A stretch of DNA of 64,000 bases, from contig CM060104.1 in NCBI GenBank assembly GCA_030522415.1, forward strand, positions 26,822,825 to 26,886,824, in the 5' to 3' direction. The notes beneath the pieces are model-generated. The model saw only the letters and a list, made by a program, of their open reading frames with translations, searched no databases and was not told where the DNA came from. Numbering within the stretch: position 1 is the first letter of the stretch; every line of letters begins with the position of its first letter. Below are positions 1 through 11,384 of the stretch, piece after piece. This DNA comes from Channallabes apus. Its lineage: Eukaryota; Chordata; Actinopteri; Siluriformes; Clariidae. A program made the translations under genes and the position numbers.

Positions 1-700
1 GTAGAAATGTATAATAAACTCTCTATACATTTCGGGTCTCAGGCCTCAATGTGTTCCATGAGCCGCCCTAGGAAGATTCAGAGTCTGAGGAACTGAGAAA
101 CTAACATGCAACCGCTTCTTTTCTGACTGCATACTTGTACAGATGTTAATTAGAACACACAGTAATGAGTATTCTCCAGTCCCTCGTCTTTTCCTGTGTT
201 AAAGCAAACAAACCTGGACAAGAATTTAGACAAACACAACAGGCACAACCAAAAACAAGTTCCAGTCCTAGTCACAACCCAGGAGAAGATTTTTGACTAG
301 TCCCAAACCCAGACTCAGTCACATTCGAAATAAACCCACACTCGGACCAAATCCCAGTACTAAGACCAAATCTGAGCTTGAATCTGTGGCCCAAATCTCT
401 TGACCAGACCAAAATCTGTTCCATAATTTAGACCCTGCAAAGCCCAGTCTAAAAACAAACCCTGGTACTAGTCTCAAACTTGTCTAGAATTAAGATAATC
501 TAATGGAAAGTCCTAAACCAAAATCCAAATCAGAATTTATAAATTCATCATGAAAAAGAGAAAATCAGATGTTATAGTGACATCACCAAGAACATGATGT
601 TGTGCCAAAATTGACAAAAAGAAAAGAAGAAAATTTATTAAGGAGACCTTAATGCCATGAGACCTACAGTGATCTTAAAGGAGCATCCATTATGTCCTGT
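1..700. other. No gene seen; degenerate G-poor repeat in part
   Basis: I see no gene here. From about 240 to 500 the plus strand is a loose, G-poor run of related phrases built around CCAGTC, CCAAATC and CCAAAACC, which looks like an old, strongly diverged tandem repeat. The rest is AT-rich and unremarkable. Confidence 0.35.
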
Positions 701-1150
701 TCACTGCCTGCACTCTTTCATATTGTTTGCATGACCTGAGGAGGCTGTGGGGTATAACAGAAAAAGAAGCCCTTTCTCACACTATAATCATGTTTTTGGT
801 CATAATTCTAAAATATCTGTTTGGTGACAAAAACAAGGCATTTCATCACCCGAAGAACACCACACCCAGGATGAAGCATGGTGGTGTGAGCATCATACTA
901 TGGAGCTGCGTCTCTTCAGCTGGGACTGGGGCTTAAGTTAAGATAGAGGGGAATCATGGATATCATCTCCAAATACCAATCTATTTTGATATAAAGCCTG
1001 CAGGCTTCTGTTAGACAGCTGGAGAAAATTTCACCTTCCTGTACGATAACGACCCAAAGCACAAATCCAAGTGAACAAAGGAACGGCAGATCACTGGTTT
1101 GGAATGGCTTAGTCTGAAATCTGATCTTAATCTCTTTGAAAACCTGTGAA
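700..1150 (+). pseudogene. Decayed Tc1-like transposase
   Basis: This is the remnant of a Tc1-like cut-and-paste transposase, which would bind the terminal inverted repeats and move the element between TA sites. The plus-strand frame at 727-936 carries [20 protein letters not shown], matching the family segment that normally reads like KNTxPxxKHGGGSxMxWGC and lies between the first and second catalytic aspartates. Downstream, about 1040-1110, an out-of-frame stretch reads like DNDPKHKSK, the region of the second catalytic aspartate. The frames are broken by stops and shifts. The N-terminal DNA-binding part and the third acidic residue are not recognisable and no clear inverted repeats were found. 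It is inactive and old. The subfamily is unknown. Confidence 0.7.
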
Positions 1151-1430
1151 ATTTAAACAACCAGGATGTGGGCTCATTTCCAAAAAACTATGAGTGTTTT
1201 ATTATAACACACTCACACGCAGTGTGCTTTAGTTTTCTATATTGGATTCTTCTCCACTGGTAAGGTAGGTTTTTAACTTTTGTACTGTTTTTGAAACACA
1301 ATTGGTTCTTACTGTATACTGTACCTAGTTTTTGCTGTTTGGTAGTGTTGATTACAGTGTGATTGAAGTAGGTCTAAAGCAAATTGTTCTCAGGTAATTA
1401 ATCAACAGTAGTTTCAGGCTTCCTTAAGGT
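1151..1430. other. AT-rich spacer, no feature
   Basis: No coding or RNA feature is seen. It holds two adjacent TACTGTA heptamers at 1310 and 1317, treated with the scar set. Confidence 0.3.
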
Positions 1431-4400
1431 GTGAATTGTGGGCAGGGCTTAGCTACTTATATTGAAGGTGTCTCCGCTACAGACACAAGTGTCTGTAGCG
1501 GTTAATAAGCATATACTACAACAAAGTTAGTTAGCAATCTAGATAGCAAGTGCAGAGAATTGACTCAAACTCTTGTTCACCAAGTTTTATAGACAATTAC
1601 TTCAGTCTACAGTAGCATGTGTCTTCAAACTATCTCTGTCAGTGCTCACAGACCAAGATGCTTTTACTCACACAGCAGAGGCAGATCCTCCAGAAACCTC
1701 ATCTACCCTCCAATTCTGTCTCATTGCCCTGCACTGGTGGTAGGTGGGCTCTGGAACTGCCAATCTGCTGTAAAGAAAGCAGATTTTATCTCTGCAATAG
1801 CTACCCATTACTCTTTTGACTTTCTGGCACTAACTGAGACCTGGATATCTCCTCAGAACTCTGCTACACCTGCTGCCCTATCCTCTGCCTATGTATTCTC
1901 TCATACTCCACGAGAAACTGGTAGAGGTGGTGGTACAGGTCTCCTGTTGTCCAAGAGATGGTCCTTCTCGCCAATCCCCCTGTCTCATCTCAGTTTTTCA
2001 TCATTTGAATTTCATGCAGTTAAGGTAACCTCTCCAATTAACCTCCACATCTTAGTTATTTACCGTCCTCCTGGCTCTCTAGGAAACTTTCTAGATGAAA
2101 TGGACATTCTTCTTAGTCTTTTTCCTTCTGTTAACACTCCTCTCACTGTTCTAGGAGATTTCAACCTTCCATCTGACAAACTCCAATCCTCTTTCCTTCT
2201 CCCTCTACTTAACTCCTTCTCTTTAACTCTAAACAGCTGCCCTCCCACACACAAGGCAGGGAATTCTCTCGATCTCGTTTTCTGCCGTCCTTGCCCAGTC
2301 ACGGATGTCATTACTATTCCTCTTCATAAATCTGATCATTACCTGGTATCCTTCACCATAACCCTTCCTATTCTATGTAAACATAATGACCAAAATTTCT
2401 CTTTTTCTCGCAGAAACCTTCACTCTGTCTCCCCCGCCTCTGTGTCTTCATGCACCCTATCATCCCTCCCAGACCCAACCTCCTTCTCCTCTCTACCACT
2501 AGAGACTGCGACTGAAACTTTCCTCTCCTCTCTCTCCTCATCCATAGATCTCCTTTGCCCGCTGTCATCTAAACCAAGGAAGACGTCTTGTCCTGCTCCT
2601 TGGCTATCAGATGTACTACGCAACAACAGGAGAGAATTAAGAACTGCAGAGAGAAGATGGAAGAAATCGCAACTTGATGCAGATCTCATCTCTTACCAGA
2701 CTCTTCTCTCCAAATTCTCATGTGCTGTGACTTCTGCCAAAACTACCTTCTTCAGAGACAAGCTGGAAGCCGCTGCACATGATCCTGGCAAACTCCACAA
2801 CATCTTCTCCTCACTACTCAACCCACCAACTCCTCCTGCCCCTTCCTCTCTGACTGCTGACGATTTTGCCACATTCTACGATGGGAAAATTGCAGCAATC
2901 CGCCAGTCCTTCGCTCCCAACCAAACTCCTACAGCAGAACCTCAGGACCTTCCCTTCCCTCCTTTAGCAGAATTCTCCAACTTGTCATCTGATGAGATTC
3001 AGCAGATCATCTCGTCATCTAACCCCACCACCTGTTCATTAGACCCAATCCCCTCCACAATGCTCCAGGCAATCTCACAAGACCTCCTTCCCTTCACCAC
3101 AACCATCATCAACCATTCCATATCATCTGGTCATGTTCCTGCTGCTTTTAAGAAGGCAAGGGTTATTCCCATCCTCAAGAAACCCTGCCTGGACCCATCA
3201 GAAGTTAACAACTATCGCCCGGTATCACTTCTCTCTTTTATTTCCAAAATTCTTGAAAGAACTGTTTATAACCAAATGTCTCTTTATCTCTCACAGAACA
3301 ACCTTAATGATCCCAACCAATCTGGATTCAAAGTGGCACATTCCACAGAGACTGCCCTTCTGTCAGTCACTGAGAAGCTCCATGCTGCTAGATCTGCTAA
3401 ACTGTCATCTGTTCTCATCCTCCTGGACCTGTCAGCTGCATTTGACACGGTGAACCACAAGATTCTATTATCTATTCTTACAAGCCTTGGAATTTGTGGA
3501 ACAGCGTGGCAATGGTTTGCTTCTTACCTAGAAGATAGGTCATATGAGGTAACATGGAGGGGATCTACATCTGCTCCACATAGACTATCTACTGGTGTCC
3601 CACAGGGCTCAGTACTTGGTCCTCTTCTGTTCTCCCTCTATACCCAGTCTCTTGGTAAAGTCATATCATCGCATGGATTTTCATACCATTGTTATGCAGA
3701 TGACACCCAACTTACTCTCTCCTTTCCTCCCTCTGACACTCAGGTTTCCACCCGGATCTCAGCATGTCTGGCAGACATCTCATCCTGGATGACTGTACAT
3801 CAGCTAAAGCTCAATCTGAGTAAAACTGAACTGTTGTTCATCCCTTGTGACTCATCCCCAGGTCAAGACCTTGTGATATCCCTGGACAACAACCAAATCA
3901 CTCCTTCAGCCACTGCCCGCAATCTTGGGGTAACCGTGGACAACCATCTGTCATTTTCCCCACACATCGCTAACCTTACTCGCTCTTGTAGATTTCTTCT
4001 TTACAATATCAGAAGAATTCGCCCATTTCTTTCTTCACAGGCTACTCAGGTGCTTGTTCAGTCCCTTGTTATTTCAAGACTGGACTACTGCAACTCACTT
4101 CTGGCAGGTCTGCCTCTGTCCACGATTCGTCCTCTGCAACTGATCCAGAATGCAGCAGCACGTCTCGTTTTTAACCTCCCCAAGTTCTCCCACACCACCC
4201 CACTCCTCCGCTCCCTGCACTGGCTTCCTGTAGCTGCCCGCATCAAATTCAAAACGCTGATGCTTGCCTACAAAGCTAAAAATGGCCCTGCACCCACTTA
4301 CCTCTCTGCTCTAATCACACCACGCACTGCACCACGTTCCCTCCGATCCTCCAGCACTGCTCGCCTCATCCCACCATCTCTCAGGGATCGAGGGCGACAT

Positions 4401-4735
4401 TCATCCAGGCTCTTTTCTGTTCTGGCACCTAGGTGGTGGAACGAACTTCCTCTAGATGTCCGTACAGCAGAGACTTTGACTATCTTTAAACGACGACTCA
4501 AGACGCATCTGTTTCTCCAGTACTTGGACTAACCCCCCCCCCCCCCCCCAAAAAAAATAAAAATAAAAAAAAACTCTCTTCCCAGTTGTGTTCGACTAAT
4601 GGCACTTAGTTATAAACCTAGTTAACCCAGTGTAAGTATGTATCCAGTGATGTTAACTTTAAAGCACTTTTTTGTAAGTCGCTCTGGATAAGAGCGTCTG
4701 CCAAATGCCTAAATGTAAATGTAAATGTAAATTAT
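1430..4735 (+). mobile_element. L2-clade LINE, near full length
   Basis: A non-LTR retrotransposon that would copy itself by target-primed reverse transcription. It contains one long open frame (1617-4532) with endonuclease and reverse transcriptase. The stop codon is followed by a C-run, an A-rich stretch and a 3' tail at about 4674-4732 reading GTAAGTCGCTCTGGATAAG then GCGTCTGCCAAATGC, ending in short AAATGT repeats. That tail with a short tandem end is typical of fish L2 elements. The 5' boundary is uncertain: a leader-like segment with an inverted CTACAGACAC/GTGTCTGTAG motif lies near 1476-1500. No separate ORF1 was seen. Target duplications were not resolved. The uninterrupted frame makes it the youngest-looking LINE in the window. 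Confidence 0.85.
1617..4532 (+). CDS. L2 endonuclease/reverse transcriptase polyprotein, 971 aa
   Basis: The protein nicks target DNA and reverse-transcribes the element RNA at the nick. The N-terminal third is an apurinic-like endonuclease: WNCQS with N48, LTETW with E74, GDFN at 180-183 and SDH at 239-241. The reverse transcriptase follows: NNYRPVSLLS near 530, catalytic D610 in [17 protein letters not shown] at 660-668, and YADD at 693-696 giving D695 and D696. The C-terminus has the LINE-typical region with RPLQLIQNAAARL and FKRRLKTHLF, just before the stop. All expected catalytic residues are present and there is no frameshift or internal stop. The first ATG of the frame was taken as start; it lies three bases after a TACAGTA heptamer, so the true start could lie elsewhere. 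The element may be active, though this cannot be judged from sequence alone. Confidence 0.88.
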   Translation: MCLQTISVSAHRPRCFYSHSRGRSSRNLIYPPILSHCPALVVGGLWNCQSAVKKADFISAIATHYSFDFLALTETWISPQNSATPAALSSAYVFSHTPRETGRGGGTGLLLSKRWSFSPIPLSHLSFSSFEFHAVKVTSPINLHILVIYRPPGSLGNFLDEMDILLSLFPSVNTPLTVLGDFNLPSDKLQSSFLLPLLNSFSLTLNSCPPTHKAGNSLDLVFCRPCPVTDVITIPLHKSDHYLVSFTITLPILCKHNDQNFSFSRRNLHSVSPASVSSCTLSSLPDPTSFSSLPLETATETFLSSLSSSIDLLCPLSSKPRKTSCPAPWLSDVLRNNRRELRTAERRWKKSQLDADLISYQTLLSKFSCAVTSAKTTFFRDKLEAAAHDPGKLHNIFSSLLNPPTPPAPSSLTADDFATFYDGKIAAIRQSFAPNQTPTAEPQDLPFPPLAEFSNLSSDEIQQIISSSNPTTCSLDPIPSTMLQAISQDLLPFTTTIINHSISSGHVPAAFKKARVIPILKKPCLDPSEVNNYRPVSLLSFISKILERTVYNQMSLYLSQNNLNDPNQSGFKVAHSTETALLSVTEKLHAARSAKLSSVLILLDLSAAFDTVNHKILLSILTSLGICGTAWQWFASYLEDRSYEVTWRGSTSAPHRLSTGVPQGSVLGPLLFSLYTQSLGKVISSHGFSYHCYADDTQLTLSFPPSDTQVSTRISACLADISSWMTVHQLKLNLSKTELLFIPCDSSPGQDLVISLDNNQITPSATARNLGVTVDNHLSFSPHIANLTRSCRFLLYNIRRIRPFLSSQATQVLVQSLVISRLDYCNSLLAGLPLSTIRPLQLIQNAAARLVFNLPKFSHTTPLLRSLHWLPVAARIKFKTLMLAYKAKNGPAPTYLSALITPRTAPRSLRSSSTARLIPPSLRDRGRHSSRLFSVLAPRWWNELPLDVRTAETLTIFKRRLKTHLFLQYLD

Positions 4736-4989
4736 AAGCAAAATGTTGCTCTTTAAGAGGTGTGCAATGGTTTTGGTTGACATATTACATTAAAGGTTGA
4801 AAAAAGGTCAGAGTGAGTTATTTATTTATTTATTTATTTGGTTGTTTGTTTGTTGTTTTTAAGTCAAAAAATGTCTAGCTATGCAAAGGGTGTGTACTCG
4901 ACACTCGAGCTGAGTGAAAAAGCTTAAACTCAGCTTACCATGTGTAAATTGCATACTGCTTTAATTAAAAAGGCAACAACAACAACAAC

Positions 4990-5028
<39 letters not shown>

Positions 5029-5830
5029 TATAATAATAATAATAATATGAATGAATATACAACAACCAGTAACAATGACTTTGCCTCATGAGATTTGAAC
5101 TCATGTACAACTCTTGCAATACACTGTAATCTAAATACACCGTTCAAACACACACACAAGCAAGTACTGTATAGTACACCAAAACAAATAACCTTACAAA
5201 TTGCCTATTAGATAGACAGTAATGAATAAAAAGCAGTTTATATGTTACCGTTCTTTATATAGCCTAGTAACCAATAAAAAATGCTTGAAACATTTCAAAA
5301 TCAATGCAGACACTCCAGAGTCTGGTGATGTGACTTACACACAGAACAGCAGTCGCTGTTGCTGTAAACAGGTTAGTTTGCTCTGCTATGCACCTTCTTT
5401 AAGTAAGAAATGTAGTAGAGACAGTGACGATAATGAGTGGTGACAGCGCTCAACAGTTAATAAAAGACATGGCCAGGCTGGGACAATGCACAATGAGAAA
5501 AGAATGCATGACTGTACAATGATCAGTCATCCTACACAGGACACTCCCTCACCTCCAATGTGACCTGACATAGAGAAAATGCCATCAGCTATAGCAATAT
5601 GCTGAGATAAATAGCAGAGGCGGTGACGTGAAGACGCAGCACATGTCCCTAGTCACAGATCAGATTACATGGATTGACAGCACCGGTCACAATGCATTAT
5701 CTCACAATGCAGCATGATTTCTATAGTAACGTTTTAAAAATATTTTTTGTTAATTTAACTTAAGAGTACTGGGGAAGAAATGTTAAAGTCAAAGCGGGAC
5801 TTTTAATTGTGCAGAATAAAAGAACATACA
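4736..5830. other. AT-rich spacer with simple repeats
   Basis: No gene is seen. It holds a short TTTA run near 4820-4840, the AAC/AAT microsatellite listed separately, and a weak antisense tRNA-like box B (GATTTGAACTC near 5092) that may be a SINE relic. An open frame at 5222-5443 has no recognisable similarity. Confidence 0.3.
4973..5047. repeat. (AAC)n(AAT)n microsatellite
   Basis: Short AAC run followed by a long, nearly perfect AAT run. Confidence 0.95.
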
Positions 5831-6305
5831 GTAGTCTTGAGAGTAAACCTACCTTTATTTCTCGATATAATCCCCTGATACACTAATTCACTCATCCCAG
5901 TGTTTCACTAATGCTTGGACACCATCAACATAGAAAGGTTACACAGTACACCGGGGCCATGATCGGACTACCTGTCGAAACCCTGGCCTCCCAGGAACTC
6001 CTTTAAATGCCTGAAACATGTGGAAAAGAGTCAGGTCAGGACTGTAACTTGTGCCAATAACTCTCAGCCGAGTTCCTGTAATGTGCAAGTGGTGTTGGTG
6101 AATGATTGGGTGTACAGTTCCCACAGACAGATGTGTCTCTTCTGCAAGTCGGTGCTGTCGATTTTCAACGCGTCCCACTTGCGTTTTACTGCGAGTTTTA
6201 CTAAGAGTCTCGTCACAGTATTGTACTCCTGTCTTCTGTCTTTATGCCACTCGCTAGGGTCATTTATGAGAAATTTCATCTCAAGTCCTGATTTGACTTG
6301 AACAG
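5827..6305 (-). pseudogene. Decayed mariner transposase
   Basis: Remnant of a mariner-family transposase on the minus strand. Reading the complement, the C-terminal end at about 5850-5920 gives ALVKHWDE, a stop, then ISVSGDYIEK and a stop, which matches the usual mariner ending (LVKRWxKCIxxxGDYxEK). Further upstream in element sense, about 5940-6060, YSPDLTLFHMFQAFKG fits the SPDLxPxDYxLFPxLK segment, whose aspartate is the third catalytic residue. Around 6100-6170 LAEETHLSVGTVHPIIH resembles the helix-turn-helix region. The central catalytic part is missing and stops interrupt the frame, so it is inactive. The part beyond 6180 (KSGLEMKFLINDPSEWHK) is not clearly mariner. Confidence 0.72.
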
Positions 6306-6309
6306 CCAA

Positions 6310-7238
6310 GTGTAGAAAAGCATCTAAGTTGATTGTTAAGTTGATGTAGTATATTAGGAATGCAGTGTATTACTGTAGATGTACAGTTACTGTATATCTT
6401 AATAATAATCAGATTTGAGGTGTTAACAGTAACTGGTCCTTATCACATTCTGCTGTTGTTGATTTATTTCCACACACAGATCCACACACTGTGCATTATT
6501 ACTTTGCTTTATAATGATATTTAATGCTGTTAATCCAATACTGTGTAGAGGTCCGTCTGGTCCTTTTTAATCAAATAAAAGGAAATGAAAAAGAGTTATC
6601 AAATATATCTGTATGAATAAGTAAATGAATGAACAGATAATAGAAAAAGAGAAAATGTAAATCTAATCTGTGCTGTTCTGCGAGTAACATCGGTACCCAG
6701 GTTCTTTCCCAATCAACCTAAAACCTCTTCCACCTGGAGGTTATTTCCTGCAGAGAGTGCTCTGTGCCATGTCACACTCCTGCGTGGTTTAACCCAGTTT
6801 GGGGCAAGGCGCCCTGCCACGATATGACTTCAATTCCACTTTTCACTTCCATTATGGGGTCAAAACAACTGTGCAGGCAGAACGGAGGTGTGGAAATGAG
6901 CTGCTGCTGCTGCTGGAAAAATAACAACAGCCCTCCCACGAGTGAAAACCTGAGGAGAGCAGTGAGGCTGATGGAGCTAGTGAAAGAAAACTAATGACCT
7001 GAGGAAGTGAGCTTTAGGGGGTGGCACGAGAAGTCAGCAGGACAAACCACGAGTCAGCGAACACATAGACCAAACAAAAAGAAAAAGACTTGTTACTGTA
7101 GGAAAAGATGAGAGTGAATTATAGAAAAGGAGGGCAGGACTATCACGCAGCCGTGAGGACAGAGGTCAGAAGATATCAACCGCTTATCTTCACCAAAACC
7201 TTTTTCAGGCAGGAGACACCTTGAACAGAGTCGAAGCC
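6310..7238. other. No feature recognised
   Basis: AT-rich to about 6660, then more balanced sequence. An open frame at 6764-6994 on the plus strand has no recognisable motif, and I do not call it a gene. Confidence 0.3.
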
Positions 7239-7239
7239 T

Positions 7240-7412
7240 ATAACAGGGCATGAGCACACACATGCACACACACCAATCCACACACACCAATCAGCTTACA
7301 CTGCTGGAGGAAACCGGAGTAACCTCCACACACAGAGCAGAGTCGAGATTTAAACCCTCAACCCTATACTGTAGGTGTAAGGTGACTATGCTAATCCCTA
7401 AACCACCATGTC
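7240..7412 (-). mobile_element. Degraded Mermaid/DANA-like SINE
   Basis: Antisense copy of the window's commonest SINE. GGAGGAAACCGGAGTAAC and the antisense head with GATTTAAACCCTCAACCCT (decayed box B) and CTAATCCCTAAACCACCATG are recognisable; the body is diverged and shortened. It holds a TACTGTA heptamer at 7367. Confidence 0.65.
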
Positions 7413-8439
7413 AAAATACTACATACACAGGTGACACTGACAACAAGCTGAACGCACAAAGTCAACGAACCAACGAAATTAATTCCACTGTGATGGGAAC
7501 CACAACACACGCTGAGAGAAGGATTTTGAACACAAAATGTGACCAAACACAGATTGAACAACTTCTTTGAGTAAATTATTCTAAGTATCAACCTATAGAA
7601 GCTGGCTGTATACAGGAAACTCTCCACTGTGACTATCCTCATAACTCAGATTGCTGTATGTTGTCCATTGTATTTCTTATTTAGAGCTTTAGAGAATCCA
7701 GAAGACCCTCTGAGAACAGCGTTTATGTCCAGTCTGGACTCAGTAGACGTAAATCAGTGTGTAGTAGGACCCACTCATAAAGCAGGTCACACTTTAGATT
7801 TAATATTATCCTTCGGATTAAGTATATCTATATAGATATAAGTATATATTCTTATCTATTACAGTATAAGTATATCTACAGTCTAAAGTTATCTCAGATC
7901 ACTATCTTGTCTCAATTAAAGTGTGTCACAGTAATAATGTACGCACAGCACCGCGCTACAACTTTAAACGTACATTCACATCAAATACCACACAGAGTTT
8001 TATCAGTAATCTCCCAGAGTTACCAACTTTGATTGGATTTCTGTCTGACTCCACAGAACTCGATCAGGCGACTGGATATTTAGAGTCGACATTTCGTTAT
8101 ACCTTAGATAATGTAGCTCCAGTTAAAAGGAAAATGATTGTAGATAAGAAACTCGCTCCCTGGTATAACGACCACACGCGCACATTAAAACAGACCGCTC
8201 AGAAATTAGAACGTAAATGGCGTCAAACTAAATTGTTAGTATTTCAAATAGCATCCTGAACTATAGGAAAGCTCTTATAGAAAATAAGAAAAAGAATTCT
8301 ATATTTTTATTTCATACCATAGTCAAATTAACTAGAAATAAGACCACTACAGAAATCTCCACAACAACATATAGTAGTGAGGATTCCAAAATCTGAAATA
8401 TTAGGCCTGGGCACATAAATGGAAACACTTCTGTGAAAA

Positions 8440-8685
8440 TCTGTCGGGATTTGTTTTTACTTTTTTTAAGGTAAAGTGCAGGTTAATTTGTCTTATTTTT
8501 ATTTTATATTTTGTGTTAATTATTTTTATGTATTCATTTGTTGGGGCTGTGGAGTGAATAATTAGAATTTCCATTATTTCTTATGGGGAAAAAAATTTGC
8601 TTTGATTTACGAGTGTTTTGGAATACAAGCCCACTTCCGGAATTAATTATGCTCGTAATCCAAGGTTCCACTGTATTAGTTTTCA
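8440..8685. mobile_element. Non-autonomous DNA repeat, pogo/Tigger-like end, copy 1
   Basis: This segment interrupts the decayed L2. It shares a block with 11385-11585: TTATGGGG, AAATTTGCTTTGAT, then GTAATCCAAGGTTCCACTGT at the right end. The end motif resembles terminal repeats of pogo/Tigger-type elements as I recall them. The class is uncertain; the pairwise repeat relationship is directly visible. Confidence 0.5.
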
Positions 8686-9197
8686 TTGTTATGCTGATGA
8701 CACACAGTTATAACAGATAGTACCAGTAATAACAGAACCGCTGTTGAGAATAATTAATTCCTCACTCAGCATTGGTTATGTTCCAAAATCTTTTAAATTA
8801 GCAGTTAACAAAACCAATAATTACGAAACCTGACCTTGACTCCTGTCAGCTGTCCAATTACAGGCCAATATCAAACCCCCCCTTTATCTCTAAGATTCTG
8901 GAAAAGATACTAGCGGAGCAGCTATGCTCATATCTACATAGAAATGGCATCAGTCAGGATTTAGGCCTCATCACAGCACAGAAACAGCACATTGTTAAAG
9001 AAGTAAATGACCTCCTATTGGCCTCTGATCAGGGTTGTGTAACTATGCTTGTATTCCTCAACCTCAGTGCAGCTTTTGACACCATTGATCATGCTATTCT
9101 TCTTAGTATTCTTCACCATTGATATTTTCTATTCTTCTATAGATAATATCCATATCAGTATGTAGACTTAAATGGTGATTATTCTGCATGGTCTCTA

Positions 9198-10151
9198 GTG
9201 GAGTTTGGAATTCCGCAAGGTTCAGTTTTAGGCCCACTGCTTTTTTCCCTTTACAGGCTTCCTCTGGGCAACATAATCCGTAAGCATGGTATTAGTTTTC
9301 ATTGTTATGCTGACGACACACAGTTATATGTCTCAGCAAAACCAGATGAGAAAATCCAGCTCACTAAAGTTGAGAAATGTGTGCAGGACATAAGAAATTG
9401 GATGCTAATTAACTTCCTTCTGCTTAATCCGGATAAGACAGACGTTCTAGTCATAGGACCGCATACAGCTACAGTCGGAGTAAAATCTTAGATCACATCG
9501 TAACTTTAGATGGCCTTTCTGTTCCATCAAGTGCAACAGTAAAAGACCTCGGCGTGATTATAGATTCCAGCCTTTCATTTGAAGCTCATGTAGATAATAT
9601 CACCAGGATAGCATTCTTTCACCTCAGAAATATTGCCAAGATAAGAAATATATTGTCGCTAAACGATGCAGAAAAACTAGTTCATGCTTTTATCACCTCT
9701 AGGTTGAACAATTGTAATGCCTTACTGTCTGGTTGTTCAGTTAGGTGCATAAACAAGCTTCAGCTAGTCCAGAATGCAGCAGCGAGAGTCCTCACTAGAA
9801 CCAGAAGATAAGCACATCACCCCTATCCTATCTTCACTACATTGGCTCCCTGTGAAATTTCGCATTGATTTTAAAATACTACTCTTGACATATAAGGCAT
9901 TAAATGGTCTCGCGCCGCAGTATCTGAGCGAACTGCTAGTGTCTTACGATCCGCCACGCCTACTTCGATCAAAGGATGCAGGCTGCTTATCAGTACCGCG
10001 TATTATGAAAACTACAGCTGGGGGCGGAGCTTTTTCTTACAAAGCCCCAAAATTATGGAATAGTCTTCCAAATAGTGTTCGGGACTCAGACACAGTCTCA
10101 GTGTTTAAGTCTAGGCTCAAAACCTATTTATTTAGCCAAGCATTTTTATAA
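9198..10151 (+). pseudogene. L2 reverse transcriptase C-terminal half, frameshifted
   Basis: Three overlapping open pieces, 9198-9491, 9554-9811 and 9774-10151, in different frames together cover the catalytic YADD block, the KDLGVIIDSSLSFEAHV segment, the QLVQNAAARVLTRTRR segment and the C-terminal PKLWNSLPNSVRDSD region. Family knowledge places these in one protein, so at least two frame changes separate them. The catalytic aspartate pair survives, but the protein could not be made as one chain. It belongs to the decayed L2 above. Confidence 0.8.
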
Positions 10152-10629
10152 ATAGATTTGTCTTAGGTAAAGGAGCAGATCTTGGGGACTCATGGACGTA
10201 GAGTATTATGGTGAACTGGTATGTTTAGATGCCGTCTTCCTCACTCTCATTTGATCACTCAGGTTTGTTGACGTAAATATACATTCACATTATCCATTAT
10301 GTGACTGTGACCATACCTAACTGCCATCTCTCCTCTTCTTCTCTTTCCCCCCTTCTTTCTCCCTTGTGTCCCCCTTTCACTCTTTCTCTCTCTCTCTCTC
10401 TCTGTCGAGCTACATTACTCCCTATTACCATCTCAGGGAGTGTTTCCTTGCCACTGTCGCCGTCGTCCTCGGCTTGCTCATCAGGGACAATCTTATCATT
10501 TTAATTCATACACGTTCACATCTCATACAAACTTAAATAATTATTTTAATTATGTAAAACTGCTTTGCGACAATGTCAATTGTTCAAAGTGCTATACAAA
10601 TAAAATTTAATTGAATTGAATTCGATTAT

Positions 10630-11136
10630 TATTAATGAATGATGTCCTGTGGTATCAGTATTATGCCTCCATATTGCTCAGGAATCTCTTATTGTCTGAG
10701 CTAAAGTGCATCTCTGGTCAGTAACGATTCAGAGTTAGAATTCCTTTATGAATTCTTTATGAAGAATTATCGAACATTTTTTAAGATGTAGTGTTGACAT
10801 TTGATATTGACTTCATACCTTTGAAAATGAAAAAAAAAAAATCATTTAAGAGTGGACTTTGGGAAATAATGAATGTCGGGATAAGTGAAATTTGAAAATA
10901 TTTTTTTGGTATTATCCGGTCAAAAAAATCTAACAACTATGTGGTAAAAAACATCAATCAATCAATGAATCAATCAATCAATTACTATATAAACTTTTTG
11001 TAAAAAACAATAGAATGTTATTGATGGAGGACTTTTGGAGGTTGGCAGTTAGTGTTCATATTCGTGTACTGGACACTCGAGGGTGATTAGAGATATACTG
11101 TACCTTGTTACGTATCCCAATAAAGCAGTGTTTCTG

Positions 11137-11138
<2 letters not shown>
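10630..11138. other. No gene; AT-rich spacer
   Basis: AT-rich, with a short run of AATC repeats near 10955-10980. No gene or element is recognised. Confidence 0.3.
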
Positions 11139-11202
<64 letters not shown>

Positions 11203-11282
11203 TCATCCCACACAGTAGCCCTCTCTAATAAGAGAGGAGGGAGGGCTACTCTGTAAGATGAGAGGAGTCATTCACACACTCT

Positions 11283-11340
<58 letters not shown>
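11139..11340. repeat. (TG)n and (AC)n flanking an inner inverted repeat
   Basis: A TG run at 11139-11200 and an AC run at about 11287-11340 face each other. Between them, AGTAGCCCTCTCT (11214-11226) pairs with AGAGAGG...AGGGCTACT (11231-11250). The whole 200 bp could fold back on itself. Confidence 0.85.
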
Positions 11341-11341
<1 letters not shown>

Positions 11342-11384
11342 ACATTAATAAATACATTAAGAAAAAACACGTAATTTAGGATTT

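Larger units (their letters stand above)
7655..10623 (+). mobile_element. Decayed L2-type LINE, second family, (AATTG)n tail
   Basis: A broken LINE of a different L2 family from the intact one. In order: C-terminal half of the endonuclease (GPTHKAGHTLDLILS near 7770-7810, SDHYLVSIK near 7893), a linker segment at 7921-8259, an inserted DNA repeat at about 8440-8685, then reverse transcriptase pieces in several frames: NYRPIS near 8855, AAFDTIDHAILLSIL near 9070, [16 protein letters not shown] from 9204, and YADDTQLY near 9308. The C-terminal part spans 9554-10151 and ends FKSRLKTYLFSQAFL. The 3' untranslated region carries CCATCTCAGGGAGTGTTTCC and ends CTATACAAATAAAATTTAA plus AATTG repeats at 10593-10622. 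Multiple frameshifts and stops show it is inactive. The 5' part of the endonuclease is absent. Confidence 0.85.

Noticed and set aside
5085..5140. Possible antisense tRNA gene around GATTTGAACTC
   Set aside because: Only a box B-like word is present; no box A, cloverleaf or 3' half could be paired.
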